From positions 310,001-374,000 of the forward strand of contig NZ_JBFBVU010000001.1 of NCBI RefSeq assembly GCF_040689105.1: a stretch of DNA of 64,000 bases, given 5' to 3'. Below are positions 43,001 through 51,182 of this stretch, piece by piece. The notes below the pieces were generated by a model. It was not told the origin of the DNA. It saw only the letters and a program-made list of their open reading frames with translations, and did no database searches. A program made the position numbers and the translations under genes. The DNA is from Meridianimarinicoccus marinus (lineage in GTDB: Bacteria; Pseudomonadota; Alphaproteobacteria; Rhodobacterales; Rhodobacteraceae). The number at the start of each line of letters is the position of its first letter. Within the stretch, counting starts at the first letter, position 1.

Positions 43001-43738
43001 AAGGGCTATACCCAGAAGGCCATCGTCGGCGGCCACAAGGTCTATCTGCGGACCGGCGAGTATTCCGACGGCAACCTGGGCGAGATCTTCATCGACATGC
43101 ACAAGGAAGGCGCAGGCTTCCGGGCGATGATGAACAACTTCGCCATCGCCGTATCGGTGGGCCTGCAATACGGCGTACCGCTGGAGGAATTCGTCGATGC
43201 CTTCACCTTCACCAAGTTCGAACCGGCGGGCATGGTGCAGGGCAACGACAGCATCAAGAACGCCACCTCGATCCTGGACTACATCTTCCGCGAACTGGCG
43301 GTGTCCTATCTGGATCGCACCGACCTGGCCCATGTGAAGCCCGAGGGCGCAGCCTTCGACGATCTGGGCGGCGGCGAGACCGAAAGCAGCTCGAACCTGA
43401 AGCCGGTCAGCGAAACCGCGGCCAGCAAGTCGCTGGAGGTGCTCAAGCAGATTTCCTCGTCGGGCTATCTGCGCAAGCGCCTGCCGCAGGATCTTGTGGT
43501 GCTGCAGGGCGGGATGAGCACGGCGACGGCCCTGGACGGCAGCCTTGTGGCCACGGTCGAGACCATGCAGACCTCGGTCGCGGCGGTGGAAAGCGTCGAA
43601 CAGATGGACGCCCGCACCAAGGCCCGCATCCAGGGCTACGAGGGCGATCCCTGCGGCGACTGTGGAAACTACACGCTGGTGCGCAACGGCACCTGCATGA
43701 AATGCAACACCTGCGGCGGCACCTCGGGCTGTAGCTGA
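40082..43738 (+). CDS. nrdJ: Adenosylcobalamin-dependent (class II) ribonucleotide reductase NrdJ
   Basis: A 1218-residue enzyme that reduces ribonucleotides using a cobalamin-derived thiyl radical, so it is independent of oxygen. Visible are PNSPQWFNTGLHW near residue 145, CFIQSV with the active-site Cys, FGSGTGTNFSSLR, NPCSEYMFLDDTACNLASMN near 475 with catalytic Cys and Glu, and APTGTIGLVMDCDTTGIEP. The C-terminal end DPCGDCGNYTLVRNGTC ... KCNTCGGTSGCS is the redox and zinc tail. The ATG at 40082 matches the family N-terminus. Its cobalamin need fits the corrinoid genes at the left of the window. Its upstream region holds NrdR-like boxes. Confidence 0.95.
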   Translation: MRIERTFTRDGADAYADLAFTTTSSEIRNPDGSTVFALDAMEVPSSWSQVASDVLAQKYFRKAGVAARLKKVREKGVPEFLWRSVPDEKALKDLPEEERYGGETSARQVFDRLAGAWTYWGWKGGYFTKESDARAYFDEMRYMLATQRAAPNSPQWFNTGLHWAYGIDGPSQGHYYVDHKTGKLVKSSSAYEHPQPHACFIQSVADDLVNDGGIMDLWVREARLFKFGSGTGTNFSSLRAEGESLSGGGKSSGLMGFLKIGDRAAGAIKSGGTTRRAAKMVICDADHPDIEQFINWKVIEEQKVASLVAGSKTHEAKLNDIFGAIRNWDGKEADATDPATNAALKTAVRAAKKAAIPETYIKRVLDYAKQGYASIEFPTYDTDWDSEAYNSVSGQNSNNSVRVTDAFLQAVRDDGAWELIRRTDGKVAKTIKARDLWEQIGHAAWACADPGIQFHDTVNAWHTCPEDGEIRGSNPCSEYMFLDDTACNLASMNLLTFLKDGEFQVEDYIHATRLWTVTLEISVLMAQFPSKEIAQRSYDYRTLGLGYANIGGLLMTMGHGYDSNEGRAICGALTAVMTGVAYATSAEMAGELGAFPGYPANAAHMLRVIRNHRTAAKGKTDGYDNLAVKPVPLDGKNCPDPRLVAMAEQAWDEALRLGEQHGYRNAQATVIAPTGTIGLVMDCDTTGIEPDFALVKFKKLAGGGYFKIINRSVPAALEGLGYGAAQIEEIIGYAVGHGTLGNAPGINHTALLGHGFGPAEIDKIEAALPQAFDIRFVFNQWTLGEEFCTDVLGIPAAKLADPTFDMLTSLGFSRQQIEAANDHVCGTMTLEGAPHLDPKHYPIFDCANSCGKKGRRFLNVNSHITMMAAAQSFISGAISKTINMPNDATIEDCQKAYELSWSLGVKANALYRDGSKLSQPLAAALVEDDDEAAEVLETGSPQEKAQVLAEKIVEKVIVKEVVRSHREKMPQRRKGYTQKAIVGGHKVYLRTGEYSDGNLGEIFIDMHKEGAGFRAMMNNFAIAVSVGLQYGVPLEEFVDAFTFTKFEPAGMVQGNDSIKNATSILDYIFRELAVSYLDRTDLAHVKPEGAAFDDLGGGETESSSNLKPVSETAASKSLEVLKQISSSGYLRKRLPQDLVVLQGGMSTATALDGSLVATVETMQTSVAAVESVEQMDARTKARIQGYEGDPCGDCGNYTLVRNGTCMKCNTCGGTSGCS

Positions 43739-43934
43739 GCCAACCGGCTTGGCCCGGCGGGCCACCTTCGGCGGTGCTCCCCCGCCAACGGGCCGCAGGA
43801 CAGGGGTAGGGCGCCCGGTCAGAAGCGCCCACCCCACAAACCCATTCGGGGCGGGTGCGCTCGCCCCAGTTGCGGATCTGGCCGCAGGCAGAAACCGGGC
43901 AGTAAAATACCATGCGCCGGATCCGCAAAACTCA

Positions 43935-43959
43935 GGGGCGCCCTCGGGCGCCCCTTTTT
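43935..43959 (+). terminator. Rho-independent terminator after nrdJ
   Basis: GGGGCGC pairs with GCGCCCC around a GC-rich six-base loop and is followed by five T, about 200 bases after the nrdJ stop. The rest of 43739-44074 shows no gene. Confidence 0.75.
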
Positions 43960-44074
43960 CCGTGGCAGCACAAAGCTTGGCCCCCGGGCGCGGGCCAAAG
44001 GGCGAAAACGGCAATCGGAGGGGGCGACCCGGCGCGATCGGGCGAAGGTCGTATGAGTGGTCATGTTGGGTAAA

Positions 44075-44164
44075 TGGCGGAGAGACAGGGATTCGAACCC
44101 TGGGTTCCCGTAAAGGAACAACGGTTTTCGAGACCGCCCCGTTCGACCACTCCGGCACCTCTCC
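44075..44164 (-). tRNA. tRNA-Ser(CGA)
   Basis: From 44164 on the minus strand: acceptor GGAGAGG paired with TCTCTCC (one G-U), D arm with GTGGTCGAA, anticodon loop CTCGAAA with anticodon CGA, and a long class II variable arm (TTGTTCCTTTACGGGAAC). The T arm is GGGTTCGAATCCC, the discriminator is G and CCA is encoded (44075-44077). It reads UCG codons. Confidence 0.96.
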
Positions 44165-44285
44165 GTGTCGGTCCCGGCGGAATAGTCAAAGCATGGGAAG
44201 GGTGCAACCACATTTTCACTTCTGCGCGGGTTGCATTGTCATTTTTCTCGGGCTGCCGCATCCTGCCGTCAAAACGGAGTATCCC

Positions 44286-45110
44286 ATGCGCTTCCTGATC
44301 CCCCTGGCCTTCGCGCTGTTTCCCCTGTCGGTGACGGCCCAGCCTGCGCGTCTCAGCGACCGGGTGCTGGATGCGCTGGAACTGAACGCACTTCTGGTGG
44401 TCCTGCAGGAAGAGGCGGTGGAATCGGGTGCGGAGCTGGCCGTCGATCTGTCCGGTGACGAGGATCTGGACGGCTGGCGGCGGACGCTGGCCGATCTGAA
44501 CGCGCCCGACAAGGTGTCCCCCCGGATGCGCGATGCCTTCGCCGAGGCGCTGAACGACGAGATGGCCGAATCGGCGCTGGCCTTCTTCACCACCTCGCCG
44601 GGGCAGGATCTGGTGCAGCTGGAGCTTTCGGCCCGGCAGGCCCTGCGCGACCCCGACATCGAAACAGCAATCCTGTCGCGCTTCGAGACCGAGGCCGCCA
44701 GCGGCGCGGGCCGGGTCGATGCCATCGAAACCTTCATCGAGGCCAACGATCTGATCGACCTGAACGTGTTGGGCGCTCTGAACGCCAATGCCGCCTTCCT
44801 GCTGGGGATGCGCGATGGCGACCCGGAGGGCTATGGCGGCAATGCCGGCGACGAGGACATCCTGCGGCAGGTCTGGGTGCAGGAGCCCGAGATCCGCCAG
44901 TCCACCACCGATTGGGTCCATGCCTTCCTGTGGCTGGCCTATCAGCCGGTCAGCGATGCCGACTTCGACACCTATCTGACCTTCACCGAAAGCCCGGCGG
45001 GTCAGGCGCTGAACGTGGCGCTGTTCAAGGCCTTCGATGCGCTGTTCGTGTCGACCTCCTATGAAACCGGGATGGCGCTGTCGTTGTTCCTGTCGTCGCA
45101 GGATATCTGA
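44286..45110 (+). CDS. Exported DUF2059-like protein
   Basis: A 274-residue secreted protein with signal peptide MRFLIPLAFALFPLSVTAQP and a helical mature part. The segment FFTTSPGQDLVQLELSARQA, repeated loosely later as LTFTESPAGQALNVALFKAF, is the DUF2059 motif, so the protein seems to contain two copies of that domain. Periplasmic, function unknown. It stands alone between tRNA-Ser and rplU. Confidence 0.75.
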   Translation: MRFLIPLAFALFPLSVTAQPARLSDRVLDALELNALLVVLQEEAVESGAELAVDLSGDEDLDGWRRTLADLNAPDKVSPRMRDAFAEALNDEMAESALAFFTTSPGQDLVQLELSARQALRDPDIETAILSRFETEAASGAGRVDAIETFIEANDLIDLNVLGALNANAAFLLGMRDGDPEGYGGNAGDEDILRQVWVQEPEIRQSTTDWVHAFLWLAYQPVSDADFDTYLTFTESPAGQALNVALFKAFDALFVSTSYETGMALSLFLSSQDI

Positions 45111-45120
45111 CCGGCAACGC

Positions 45121-45149
45121 TTGACTTTCCTGCGGCTCTGAACGATACG
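45121..45149 (+). promoter_or_regulatory. Possible promoter of rplU-rpmA
   Basis: TTGACT (45121-45126) and GATACG (45144-45149) are spaced 17 bases, giving a good -35 and a poor -10. They lie about 125 bases before rplU. Confidence 0.35.
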
Positions 45150-45275
45150 GCGGCTTCCGGTTCGCCCGGAAACCCCAACGACTGCCGAAAGGCGCGCTGT
45201 CCACAGGCGCGGGTAACCGCACCAACACTGCTTTGACGCAGGGCCGCAGGACGCGGAGATGAAAAGGAAATGCCC

Positions 45276-45665
45276 ATGTTTGCGGTTATCAAAACCGGCG
45301 GCAAACAATACAAGGTTCAGAGCGGCGACGTTCTGCGCGTTGAAAAGCTGGCCGCCGCGGCTGGCGACAAGGTTCAGTTCAACGAGATTCTGATGGTCGG
45401 CGGCGAAGCCACCACCATTGGCAGCCCCTTCGTGGAAGGCGCCGCCGTGCAGGCCGAAGTGATCGACCAGATCAAGGGTGACAAGGTCATCAACTTCGTC
45501 AAGCGCCGCCGGAAGCACTCGTCGCAGCGCACCAAGGGCCACCGCCAGCAGTTGACCCTGCTGCGCATCACCGAGATTCTGGCCGCGGGTGGCGATGCCA
45601 CCGGCGTCACGGCCGCAGTTGGCGCCGCAGCGGCACCCGCAGCCGAAGCCACCGCAGCCGAGTAA
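45276..45665 (+). CDS. rplU: 50S ribosomal protein L21
   Basis: A 129-residue L21: MFAVIKTGGKQYKVQSGDVLRVEKL, KVINFVKRRRKHSSQRTKGHRQQ with its basic 23S-binding loop, then a species-specific Ala-rich tail of about 30 residues (AAVGAAAAPAAEATAAE) beyond the usual end. The ATG at 45276 is preferred over 45270 because AAAAGGA is then seven bases away. First gene of rplU-rpmA. Confidence 0.96.
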   Translation: MFAVIKTGGKQYKVQSGDVLRVEKLAAAAGDKVQFNEILMVGGEATTIGSPFVEGAAVQAEVIDQIKGDKVINFVKRRRKHSSQRTKGHRQQLTLLRITEILAAGGDATGVTAAVGAAAAPAAEATAAE

Positions 45666-45678
45666 AGAGGAGCGAAAG

Positions 45679-45948
45679 ATGGCACATAAAAAAGCAGGCG
45701 GTTCATCCCGTAACGGTCGCGACTCCGCTGGGCGTCGCCTTGGTCTGAAGAAATTTGGCGGCGAAGCCGTCATCCCCGGCAACATCATCGCGCGTCAGCG
45801 CGGCACCAAGTGGTGGCCGGGCGAAGGTGTCGGCATGGGCAAGGATCACACCATCTTTGCGACCGACGAAGGCCAGGTGCAGTTCCGCACCGGTCTGAAG
45901 GGCCGTACCTTCATTTCCGTGCTTCCGGTGGCCGAGGCCGCCGAATAA
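45679..45948 (+). CDS. rpmA: 50S ribosomal protein L27
   Basis: An 89-residue L27 beginning MAHKKAGGSSRNGRDSAGRR, whose N-terminal tail reaches the peptidyl-transferase centre without a cleavable extension. VIPGNIIARQRGTKWWPGEGVG and GKDHTIFATDEG complete the family pattern. It follows rplU by 13 bases with an AGAGGAG site. Confidence 0.97.
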   Translation: MAHKKAGGSSRNGRDSAGRRLGLKKFGGEAVIPGNIIARQRGTKWWPGEGVGMGKDHTIFATDEGQVQFRTGLKGRTFISVLPVAEAAE

Positions 45949-45977
45949 GCCGACCCGCCTTACTGGCAAGATATTCA

Positions 45978-46012
45978 GGGGATCGGCGACATGCCGGTCC
46001 CCTTCGATTTTT
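45978..46012 (+). terminator. Terminator after rplU-rpmA
   Basis: GGGGATCGGC folds against GCCGGTCCCC (one internal mismatch) around a five-base loop, followed by TTCGATTTTT. A second perfect hairpin without a U-tract (GGCTGTCG-CTTG-CGACAGCC) is at 46015-46034. Confidence 0.65.
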
Positions 46013-46162
46013 CAGGCTGTCGCTTGCGACAGCCGATCTCGGGGGTGGGCCGCCGGTCCCTTGTCCGGGCCGGGAGGAGGCCCCACCTCTGATCTTAGTG
46101 CCGACACGTGCTCAATTCGGGAGTTAGTCCGGGCCGCACGATGTCTTTTTGGGAGGAAAGAC

Positions 46163-46702
46163 ATGCTGCATGATGCGATCGTCAACCAGCCGATCATCGA
46201 AACCAACCGTCTGGTCCTGCGCCCGCTGCGCCGGTCCGACGAAGGCTTGCTGACGATGTATGCCGGGGACAAGCGGGTGGCGGAATCCACGCGCTCGATC
46301 CCGCATCCTTTGCCACCGGGCACCACCGAGGGCTTCATCGAACGGGCCCGCTCGCCCGAGCGGAGCGAGGATGTCTGGGCCATGGATGGCACCGCCGCCG
46401 GTCTGGCCGAGCTTCTGGGCGTGATCGCCATGGAGCGCCTGTCGCCGGACCGGTCCGAGATCGGCTATTGGGTCGCCCCGGCGTTGTGGAACACCGGCTA
46501 TGCGTCAGAAGCGGTGTCCGGTCTGCTGGAGGCCAATCCGCAGAATGTCTCGACCGTCTTTGCCGAGGTGTTTCAGTCGAACCCGGCCTCGGCGCGTCTG
46601 CTGACCAAGACCGGTTTCGACTATATCGGGGATGCCGAGACCTTCTGCGTCGCTCAGGGGCGGACCGTGGCCACATGGACCTATCTTCGCAAACTTCGCT
46701 GA
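46163..46702 (+). CDS. GNAT-family acetyltransferase (RimJ/RimL type)
   Basis: A 179-residue GNAT protein: IETNRLVLRPLRRSDEGLL at the N-terminus, EIGYWVAPALWNTGYASEAV containing the acetyl-CoA-binding turn, and FQSNPASARLLTKTGFDYIG. The pattern is of RimJ/RimL-like enzymes acting on protein N-termini or small molecules. The ATG at 46163 follows GGGAGGAAAG. It sits between rpmA and obgE on the same strand. Confidence 0.88.
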   Translation: MLHDAIVNQPIIETNRLVLRPLRRSDEGLLTMYAGDKRVAESTRSIPHPLPPGTTEGFIERARSPERSEDVWAMDGTAAGLAELLGVIAMERLSPDRSEIGYWVAPALWNTGYASEAVSGLLEANPQNVSTVFAEVFQSNPASARLLTKTGFDYIGDAETFCVAQGRTVATWTYLRKLR

Positions 46703-46767
46703 CGGGCCGATCTTGAGGGACCGTCCGTTTCACGCTATCGCCCCGGGGCGGTTCCAAGGATCACGTC

Positions 46768-47805
46768 ATGAAATTTCTCGACCTCGCAAAAGTCTACATT
46801 CGCTCCGGCAGCGGCGGCAACGGCGCTGTCAGCTTCCGCCGGGAGAAGTTCATGGAATACGGCGGCCCCGATGGCGGCGACGGCGGCCGGGGCGGCGACG
46901 TGGTGGTCGAAGTGGTCGAGGGGCTGAACACGCTGATCGATTTTCGCTACCAGCAGCATTTCTTCGCCAAAAGCGGGCAGGGCGGCATGGGCCGTCAGCG
47001 CACCGGCAAGAACGGCGATACCATCGTGCTGCGGGTGCCGGCGGGGACCGAGGTGCTGGACGAGGACGAGGAAACCGTCATCGCCGACATGGCCGAACTG
47101 GGCCAGCGCGTGGTGCTGGCCAAGGGCGGCAACGGCGGCTTTGGCAACCTGCATTTCAAGAGCGCCACCAACCAGGCGCCGCGCAACGCCAATCCCGGCC
47201 AGCCGGGGGTCGAACGCACCATCTGGCTGCGCCTGAAGCTGATTGCCGATGCCGGGCTTCTGGGTCTGCCCAATGCGGGCAAATCGACCTTCCTGGCCGC
47301 GACCTCGAACGCGCGGCCCAAGATCGCGGATTATCCCTTCACCACGTTGCATCCCAACCTCGGCATCGTCGGCGTGGACAACACCGAATTCGTCGTCGCC
47401 GATATTCCCGGCCTGATCGAAGGCGCGCATGAGGGACGGGGCCTTGGCGACCGCTTCCTCGGTCATGTGGAACGCTGCGCGGTTCTGCTGCATCTGGTGG
47501 ACGGCACCACCGAGGATGTGATCGGCGACTATCACACCATCATCAACGAGCTGGAGGCCTATGGCGGCCATCTGGCCGACAAGCCGCGCGTCACGGTGCT
47601 GAACAAGATCGACGCGATGGACGCTGACTACAGGGACGATCTGCGCGCGGCCCTGGAAGAGGCCAGCGGCGGCAAGGTCATGGAGATGTCGGGCGCGGCC
47701 AAACAGGGCACCACCGAGGTCCTGCGCGCGCTGCGGGCGCAGATCGACGACAGCCGGGTGCGAATCCGCAAGGGCCCCGACGAGGACGCGTCGTGGCAAC
47801 CCTAG
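46768..47805 (+). CDS. obgE: GTPase ObgE/CgtA
   Basis: A 345-residue ribosome-associated GTPase. The glycine-rich Obg fold (about 1-158; SGSGGNGAVSFRREKF, GGDGGRGGDVV) is followed by the G domain: G1 GLPNAGKST, the switch region with FTTLHPNLG, G3 DIPGLIEGA, G4 NKID and G5 SGAA. It acts in 50S assembly and stress signalling. No C-terminal OCT domain. Its last 13 bases overlap proB. Confidence 0.96.
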   Translation: MKFLDLAKVYIRSGSGGNGAVSFRREKFMEYGGPDGGDGGRGGDVVVEVVEGLNTLIDFRYQQHFFAKSGQGGMGRQRTGKNGDTIVLRVPAGTEVLDEDEETVIADMAELGQRVVLAKGGNGGFGNLHFKSATNQAPRNANPGQPGVERTIWLRLKLIADAGLLGLPNAGKSTFLAATSNARPKIADYPFTTLHPNLGIVGVDNTEFVVADIPGLIEGAHEGRGLGDRFLGHVERCAVLLHLVDGTTEDVIGDYHTIINELEAYGGHLADKPRVTVLNKIDAMDADYRDDLRAALEEASGGKVMEMSGAAKQGTTEVLRALRAQIDDSRVRIRKGPDEDASWQP

Positions 47806-48896
47806 GCGAAGGGCGGCGCATCGTCGTCAAGATCGGCTCGGCGCTGCTGGTGGATCAGGTCAGCGGGCTGCGCGGCGACTGGCTGCGCGGGCTGGCCTCG
47901 GACATTGCCGAACTGCGCGCGCGGGGTGCCGATGTGATCGTGGTGTCCTCGGGCTCCATCGCGCTGGGACGGCGGGTGCTGAACCTGCCCGCTGGCGCGC
48001 TGCCGCTGGAACAATCGCAGGCCGCCGCCGCCGTGGGCCAGATCCGGCTGGCGCGCGCCTATGAGGATGCGCTGCAATCGCATGGCATCACCACCGCGCA
48101 GGTTCTGGTGACGCTGGAAGACAGCGCCAACCGCCGCCGCTATCTGAACTCGCGCAACACCCTGCGCCAGCTTCTGTCGCTGGGGGTGGTGCCCATCGTC
48201 AATGAAAACGACACCGTGGCCACGGATGAAATCCGCTTTGGCGACAACGACCGTCTGGCGGCACAGGTGGCCGCCACCGTGGACGCCGACCGGCTGGTGC
48301 TGTTGTCGGATGTGGACGGGCTCTATACCGCGAACCCGGCGCTGGATCCGCAGGCCCGGCACCTGCCGGTGATCGACCGCATTTCGCCCGAGATCGAGGC
48401 AATGGCGGGCGAGGGCGTGTCCGGCCTGTCGCGCGGCGGCATGGTGACCAAGCTGATGGCCGCGAAGATCGCCACCGGCGCCGGCTGCGCCATGGTCATC
48501 GCCAAGGGCGAGGCCGACCGCCCGTTGCGGGCCCTGGAACAGGGCGCGCGCTGCAGCTGGTTCCTGGCCGAGGAAGATCCGCAGGCCGCCCGCAAGCGCT
48601 GGATCGCGGCCATGAAGCCGCGCGGCACCATCACCGTGGACGCAGGCGCCGTTCAGGCGCTGCGCAAGGGCAAGTCGCTGTTGCCCGCCGGGGTCACGGC
48701 GGTGGCGGGCAGTTTCGGGCGCGGTGATCCGGTGGAAATTTCCGGCCCCGATGGGGCAGTTCTGGGCAAGGGGCTGACCCGCTATACCCACGCCGAGACC
48801 CGCCAGATCAAGGGCTGCCAGTCGCGCGAGATCGAGACGCTGCTGGGCTATCCGGGCCGCGGCGTGCTGCTCCACCGGGACGACATGGTGGTCTGA
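47793..48896 (+). CDS. proB: Glutamate 5-kinase
   Basis: A 367-residue kinase for the first step of proline synthesis. The amino-acid kinase fold begins RIVVKIGSALLVDQ and continues with VVSSGSIALGRR, NENDTVATDEIRFGDND and LLSDVDGLYT, followed by a C-terminal PUA domain (from about 280). The GTG at 47793 overlaps obgE by 13 bases. proA follows 71 bases after its stop. Confidence 0.95.
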   Translation: MATLGEGRRIVVKIGSALLVDQVSGLRGDWLRGLASDIAELRARGADVIVVSSGSIALGRRVLNLPAGALPLEQSQAAAAVGQIRLARAYEDALQSHGITTAQVLVTLEDSANRRRYLNSRNTLRQLLSLGVVPIVNENDTVATDEIRFGDNDRLAAQVAATVDADRLVLLSDVDGLYTANPALDPQARHLPVIDRISPEIEAMAGEGVSGLSRGGMVTKLMAAKIATGAGCAMVIAKGEADRPLRALEQGARCSWFLAEEDPQAARKRWIAAMKPRGTITVDAGAVQALRKGKSLLPAGVTAVAGSFGRGDPVEISGPDGAVLGKGLTRYTHAETRQIKGCQSREIETLLGYPGRGVLLHRDDMVV

Positions 48897-48967
48897 CACC
48901 GCCTGTGCCCGGGGCTTGAGCCGCGCGCCGCTTTGTCCTAGGTCGATATCCTGTCTTGGAGGGACCC

Positions 48968-50233
48968 ATGAAAGATCTGACCGATATTCCCGCAGTGATG
49001 GCCCAGCTGGGCGCCAATGCCCGCGCCGCGGCAGCGGCGCTTGCGGTTGCGTCTCCACAGACCAAGACCGATGCGCTGAACGCCGGGGCCGCGGCCATCG
49101 AGGCCGCCATCCCCGCGATCCTGGCCGCCAACGACAAGGACATGGCCTTTGGCCGCGACAAGGGGCTGAGCCCGGCGATGCTGGACCGGCTGAAGCTGGA
49201 CGAGGACCGCATTCGCGGCATCGCCGCCGGTCTGCGCGCCGTGGCCGGGCAGGCCGATCCGGTGGGCGAGGTCATCGCCGAATGGGACCGCCCCAACGGG
49301 CTGCACATCCGCCGCGTGCGCACGCCGCTGGGCGTGGTCGGGGTGATCTACGAAAGCCGCCCCAATGTGACGGTGGATGCCGGTGCGCTGTGCCTGAAGG
49401 CCGGCAACGCGGTGATCCTGCGCGGCGGCTCGGAAAGCTTTCACAGCTCGGGCGCGCTGCATGCCTGTCTGGTGCAGGGCATCACCTCGGTCGGTCTGCC
49501 CGCCGAAGCGGTGCAACTGGTGCCGACCCGCGACCGCGCGGCGGTGGCGGAAATGCTGCGGATGACCAATTTCATCGATGTGATCGTGCCGCGTGGCGGC
49601 AAGGGGCTGGTGGGGCTGGTGCAGCGCGAGGCGCGGGTGCCGGTCTTTGCCCATCTCGAAGGCATTTGCCACGTCTATGTGGATGCGGCGGCGGATATGG
49701 AGATCGCCCGCAAGGTGGTGCTGAACGCCAAGACCCGGCGCACCGGCATCTGCGGGGCGGCCGAATGCATCCTTGTGGACAAGGCGCTGTTTGAGTCGGC
49801 CGGCGCGCCCTTCCTTGAGGATCTCGTGGCCGCCGGCGTCGATGTGCGCGCTGATGGTGCATTGCAGGCGGTGCCGGGGGTATCGCTGGCCGGGGCGGAG
49901 GATTTCGGCAAGGAGTTCCTCGACATGATCGTCGCGGCCAAGCTGGTGGACGGGGTCGAAGGCGCCATTGCGCATATCCGGCAGTACGGCTCGAACCACA
50001 CCGATTGCATCATCACCGCCGATGACGATGTGGCAGCGCGGTTCTTTGCCGGGCTCGACAGTGCGATCCTGATGCGCAACGCCTCGACCCAGTTCGCCGA
50101 TGGTGGCGAGTTCGGCATGGGCGCCGAGATCGGCATCGCCACCGGCAAGATGCACGCGCGCGGTCCGGTGGGGGCCGAGCAGCTGACCAGCTTCAAGTAT
50201 CTGGTGGAAGGCAACGGGGCGGTGCGCCCCTGA
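48968..50233 (+). CDS. proA: Gamma-glutamyl phosphate reductase
   Basis: A 421-residue aldehyde-dehydrogenase-fold enzyme reducing glutamyl-5-phosphate to glutamate semialdehyde. Motifs include VIYESRPNVTVDAGALCLK, ILRGGSESFHSS, HLEGICHVYVD, and the catalytic Cys in RRTGICGAAECILVD. The ATG at 48968 follows GGAGGGACCC, so an in-frame ATG 12 bases upstream is not preferred. Completes obgE-proB-proA. Confidence 0.96.
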   Translation: MKDLTDIPAVMAQLGANARAAAAALAVASPQTKTDALNAGAAAIEAAIPAILAANDKDMAFGRDKGLSPAMLDRLKLDEDRIRGIAAGLRAVAGQADPVGEVIAEWDRPNGLHIRRVRTPLGVVGVIYESRPNVTVDAGALCLKAGNAVILRGGSESFHSSGALHACLVQGITSVGLPAEAVQLVPTRDRAAVAEMLRMTNFIDVIVPRGGKGLVGLVQREARVPVFAHLEGICHVYVDAAADMEIARKVVLNAKTRRTGICGAAECILVDKALFESAGAPFLEDLVAAGVDVRADGALQAVPGVSLAGAEDFGKEFLDMIVAAKLVDGVEGAIAHIRQYGSNHTDCIITADDDVAARFFAGLDSAILMRNASTQFADGGEFGMGAEIGIATGKMHARGPVGAEQLTSFKYLVEGNGAVRP

Positions 50234-50239
50234 GCGCCC

Positions 50240-50839
50240 CTAGAAGCGCAGGGTGACCGAGGCGTCATCCTGCGCAACACTCAGCTGCCGTCCCATGTCG
50301 GCGATTTGCAGCGGCGCGAGGATGAACTGGATCTGTGAAGGGGCAATCTCGTCCACAGGCTCGGCGCCGGTCAGCAGCGCCCAGAGATCCGGCTCGATCC
50401 GCAGTTTTTCCGATTCGGCCCGCAGCGCCCATCCGGCGCCCTCGCCCGAGACGGTAATTGCCCCGCCGCGCGGCAGCGCGGTTTCCAGGCATTGCAGCAA
50501 CAGGAAGGCCAGCTTGGCGGCATCGCGCGGCACGTCGCCATCGACAGCCCAGGTCACCGACAAGCGGTTGCCGGTGTAGAGGCTGGCCAGAATCTCGACA
50601 ACCTCTTGCCGCCCGAGGGTCTGGCCCGGGGAATTGGCGCCGTAGGCCACCCGGTAGAACCGGATCCGCGCCTGCGCGCTGGCGACACTTTCCGAGATCA
50701 TCGCCATCTCGGGCCCATCCGCCGCCTGGGTCAGGGCCATCAGCTCCAGCCCGTTGCCGATGGCGCCGATGGGGCTGATCAGATCGTGGCAGATGCGAGA
50801 GCCCAGCAGGGCCTCAAGGTTTTTCGGACGCGCGTTCAT
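50240..50839 (-). CDS. chpT: Histidine phosphotransferase ChpT
   Basis: A 199-residue pseudo-kinase-type phosphotransferase. His18 in SRICHDLISPIGAIGNGLEL is the phosphorylated residue in a two-helix dimerisation domain, followed by a degenerate HATPase-like fold without ATP-binding boxes. ChpT relays phosphate from CckA to CtrA and CpdR, controlling motility, gene-transfer-agent production and cell-cycle traits in Rhodobacterales. It converges with proA (six bases apart). A CtrA-like site occurs before the PleD-like cyclase at 27.8 kb. Confidence 0.9.
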   Translation of the reverse strand: MNARPKNLEALLGSRICHDLISPIGAIGNGLELMALTQAADGPEMAMISESVASAQARIRFYRVAYGANSPGQTLGRQEVVEILASLYTGNRLSVTWAVDGDVPRDAAKLAFLLLQCLETALPRGGAITVSGEGAGWALRAESEKLRIEPDLWALLTGAEPVDEIAPSQIQFILAPLQIADMGRQLSVAQDDASVTLRF

Positions 50840-50895
50840 TGTCTGTCTGCCTTCGATACTCTAGGTAGCGGGGAATTGGAGCGAGGGGCCTCAAG

Positions 50896-51069
50896 ATGAT
50901 TTCGTTGCTTGAACCGGGCATGTTTGTCCGTCATCCGAACCATCCAGACTGGGGCTTGGGCCAGGTCCAGTCGAACGTGAGCGGACGGGTGACCGTGAAT
51001 TTCGAGCACATGGGCAAGCTTGTCATCAACGCCGAACGCGTCGAACTTGAGATCGTCTTTGACCCCTAG
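50896..51069 (+). CDS. Small DUF3553 protein
   Basis: A 57-residue protein: MISLLEPGMFVRHPNHPDWG, then GQVQSNVSGRVTVNFEHMGK and VELEIVF. This is the small beta-barrel DUF3553 family, related in fold to the RNAP-binding Tudor-like CarD/UvrD tails (WG-G-VQS pattern). The family is common in Rhodobacterales, with unknown function. The ATG at 50896 diverges from chpT. Confidence 0.85.
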   Translation: MISLLEPGMFVRHPNHPDWGLGQVQSNVSGRVTVNFEHMGKLVINAERVELEIVFDP

Positions 51070-51081
51070 GTTTTGCACGGC

Positions 51082-51093
51082 AGTGTTAACACT
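51082..51093. repeat. 12-bp perfect palindrome upstream of olsBA
   Basis: AGTGTTAACACT is fully self-complementary and lies 89 bases before the olsB ATG, just after the DUF3553 stop. It is a possible operator for a dimeric regulator; the regulator is not known. Confidence 0.4.
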
Positions 51094-51103
51094 CCCTTTA
51101 GGT

Positions 51104-51121
51104 GTGTCAATTTCCGGTCAA
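51104..51121 (+). promoter_or_regulatory. Candidate Pho box upstream of olsBA
   Basis: GTGTCAATTTCCGGTCAA matches 10 of 14 fixed bases of CTGTCAT-N4-CTGTCAT, with the two GTCA cores exactly 11 bases apart. It ends 61 bases before the olsB ATG, a suitable promoter position. Confidence 0.4.
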
Positions 51122-51182
51122 CGGCGCTTGTCTCCTCCCGCAAGCCCGCATAGACACCCGAAAAACGAGGCGACAGGCCAAT

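Noticed and set aside
41111..44158. Minus-strand open frame of about 1000 codons opposite nrdJ
   Set aside because: Antisense to an unmistakable nrdJ and running into tRNA-Ser; no recognisable domain.
46015..46034. Perfect 8-bp hairpin after rpmA as a second terminator
   Set aside because: No U-tract follows on either strand. The preceding hairpin at 45978-46012 serves better.
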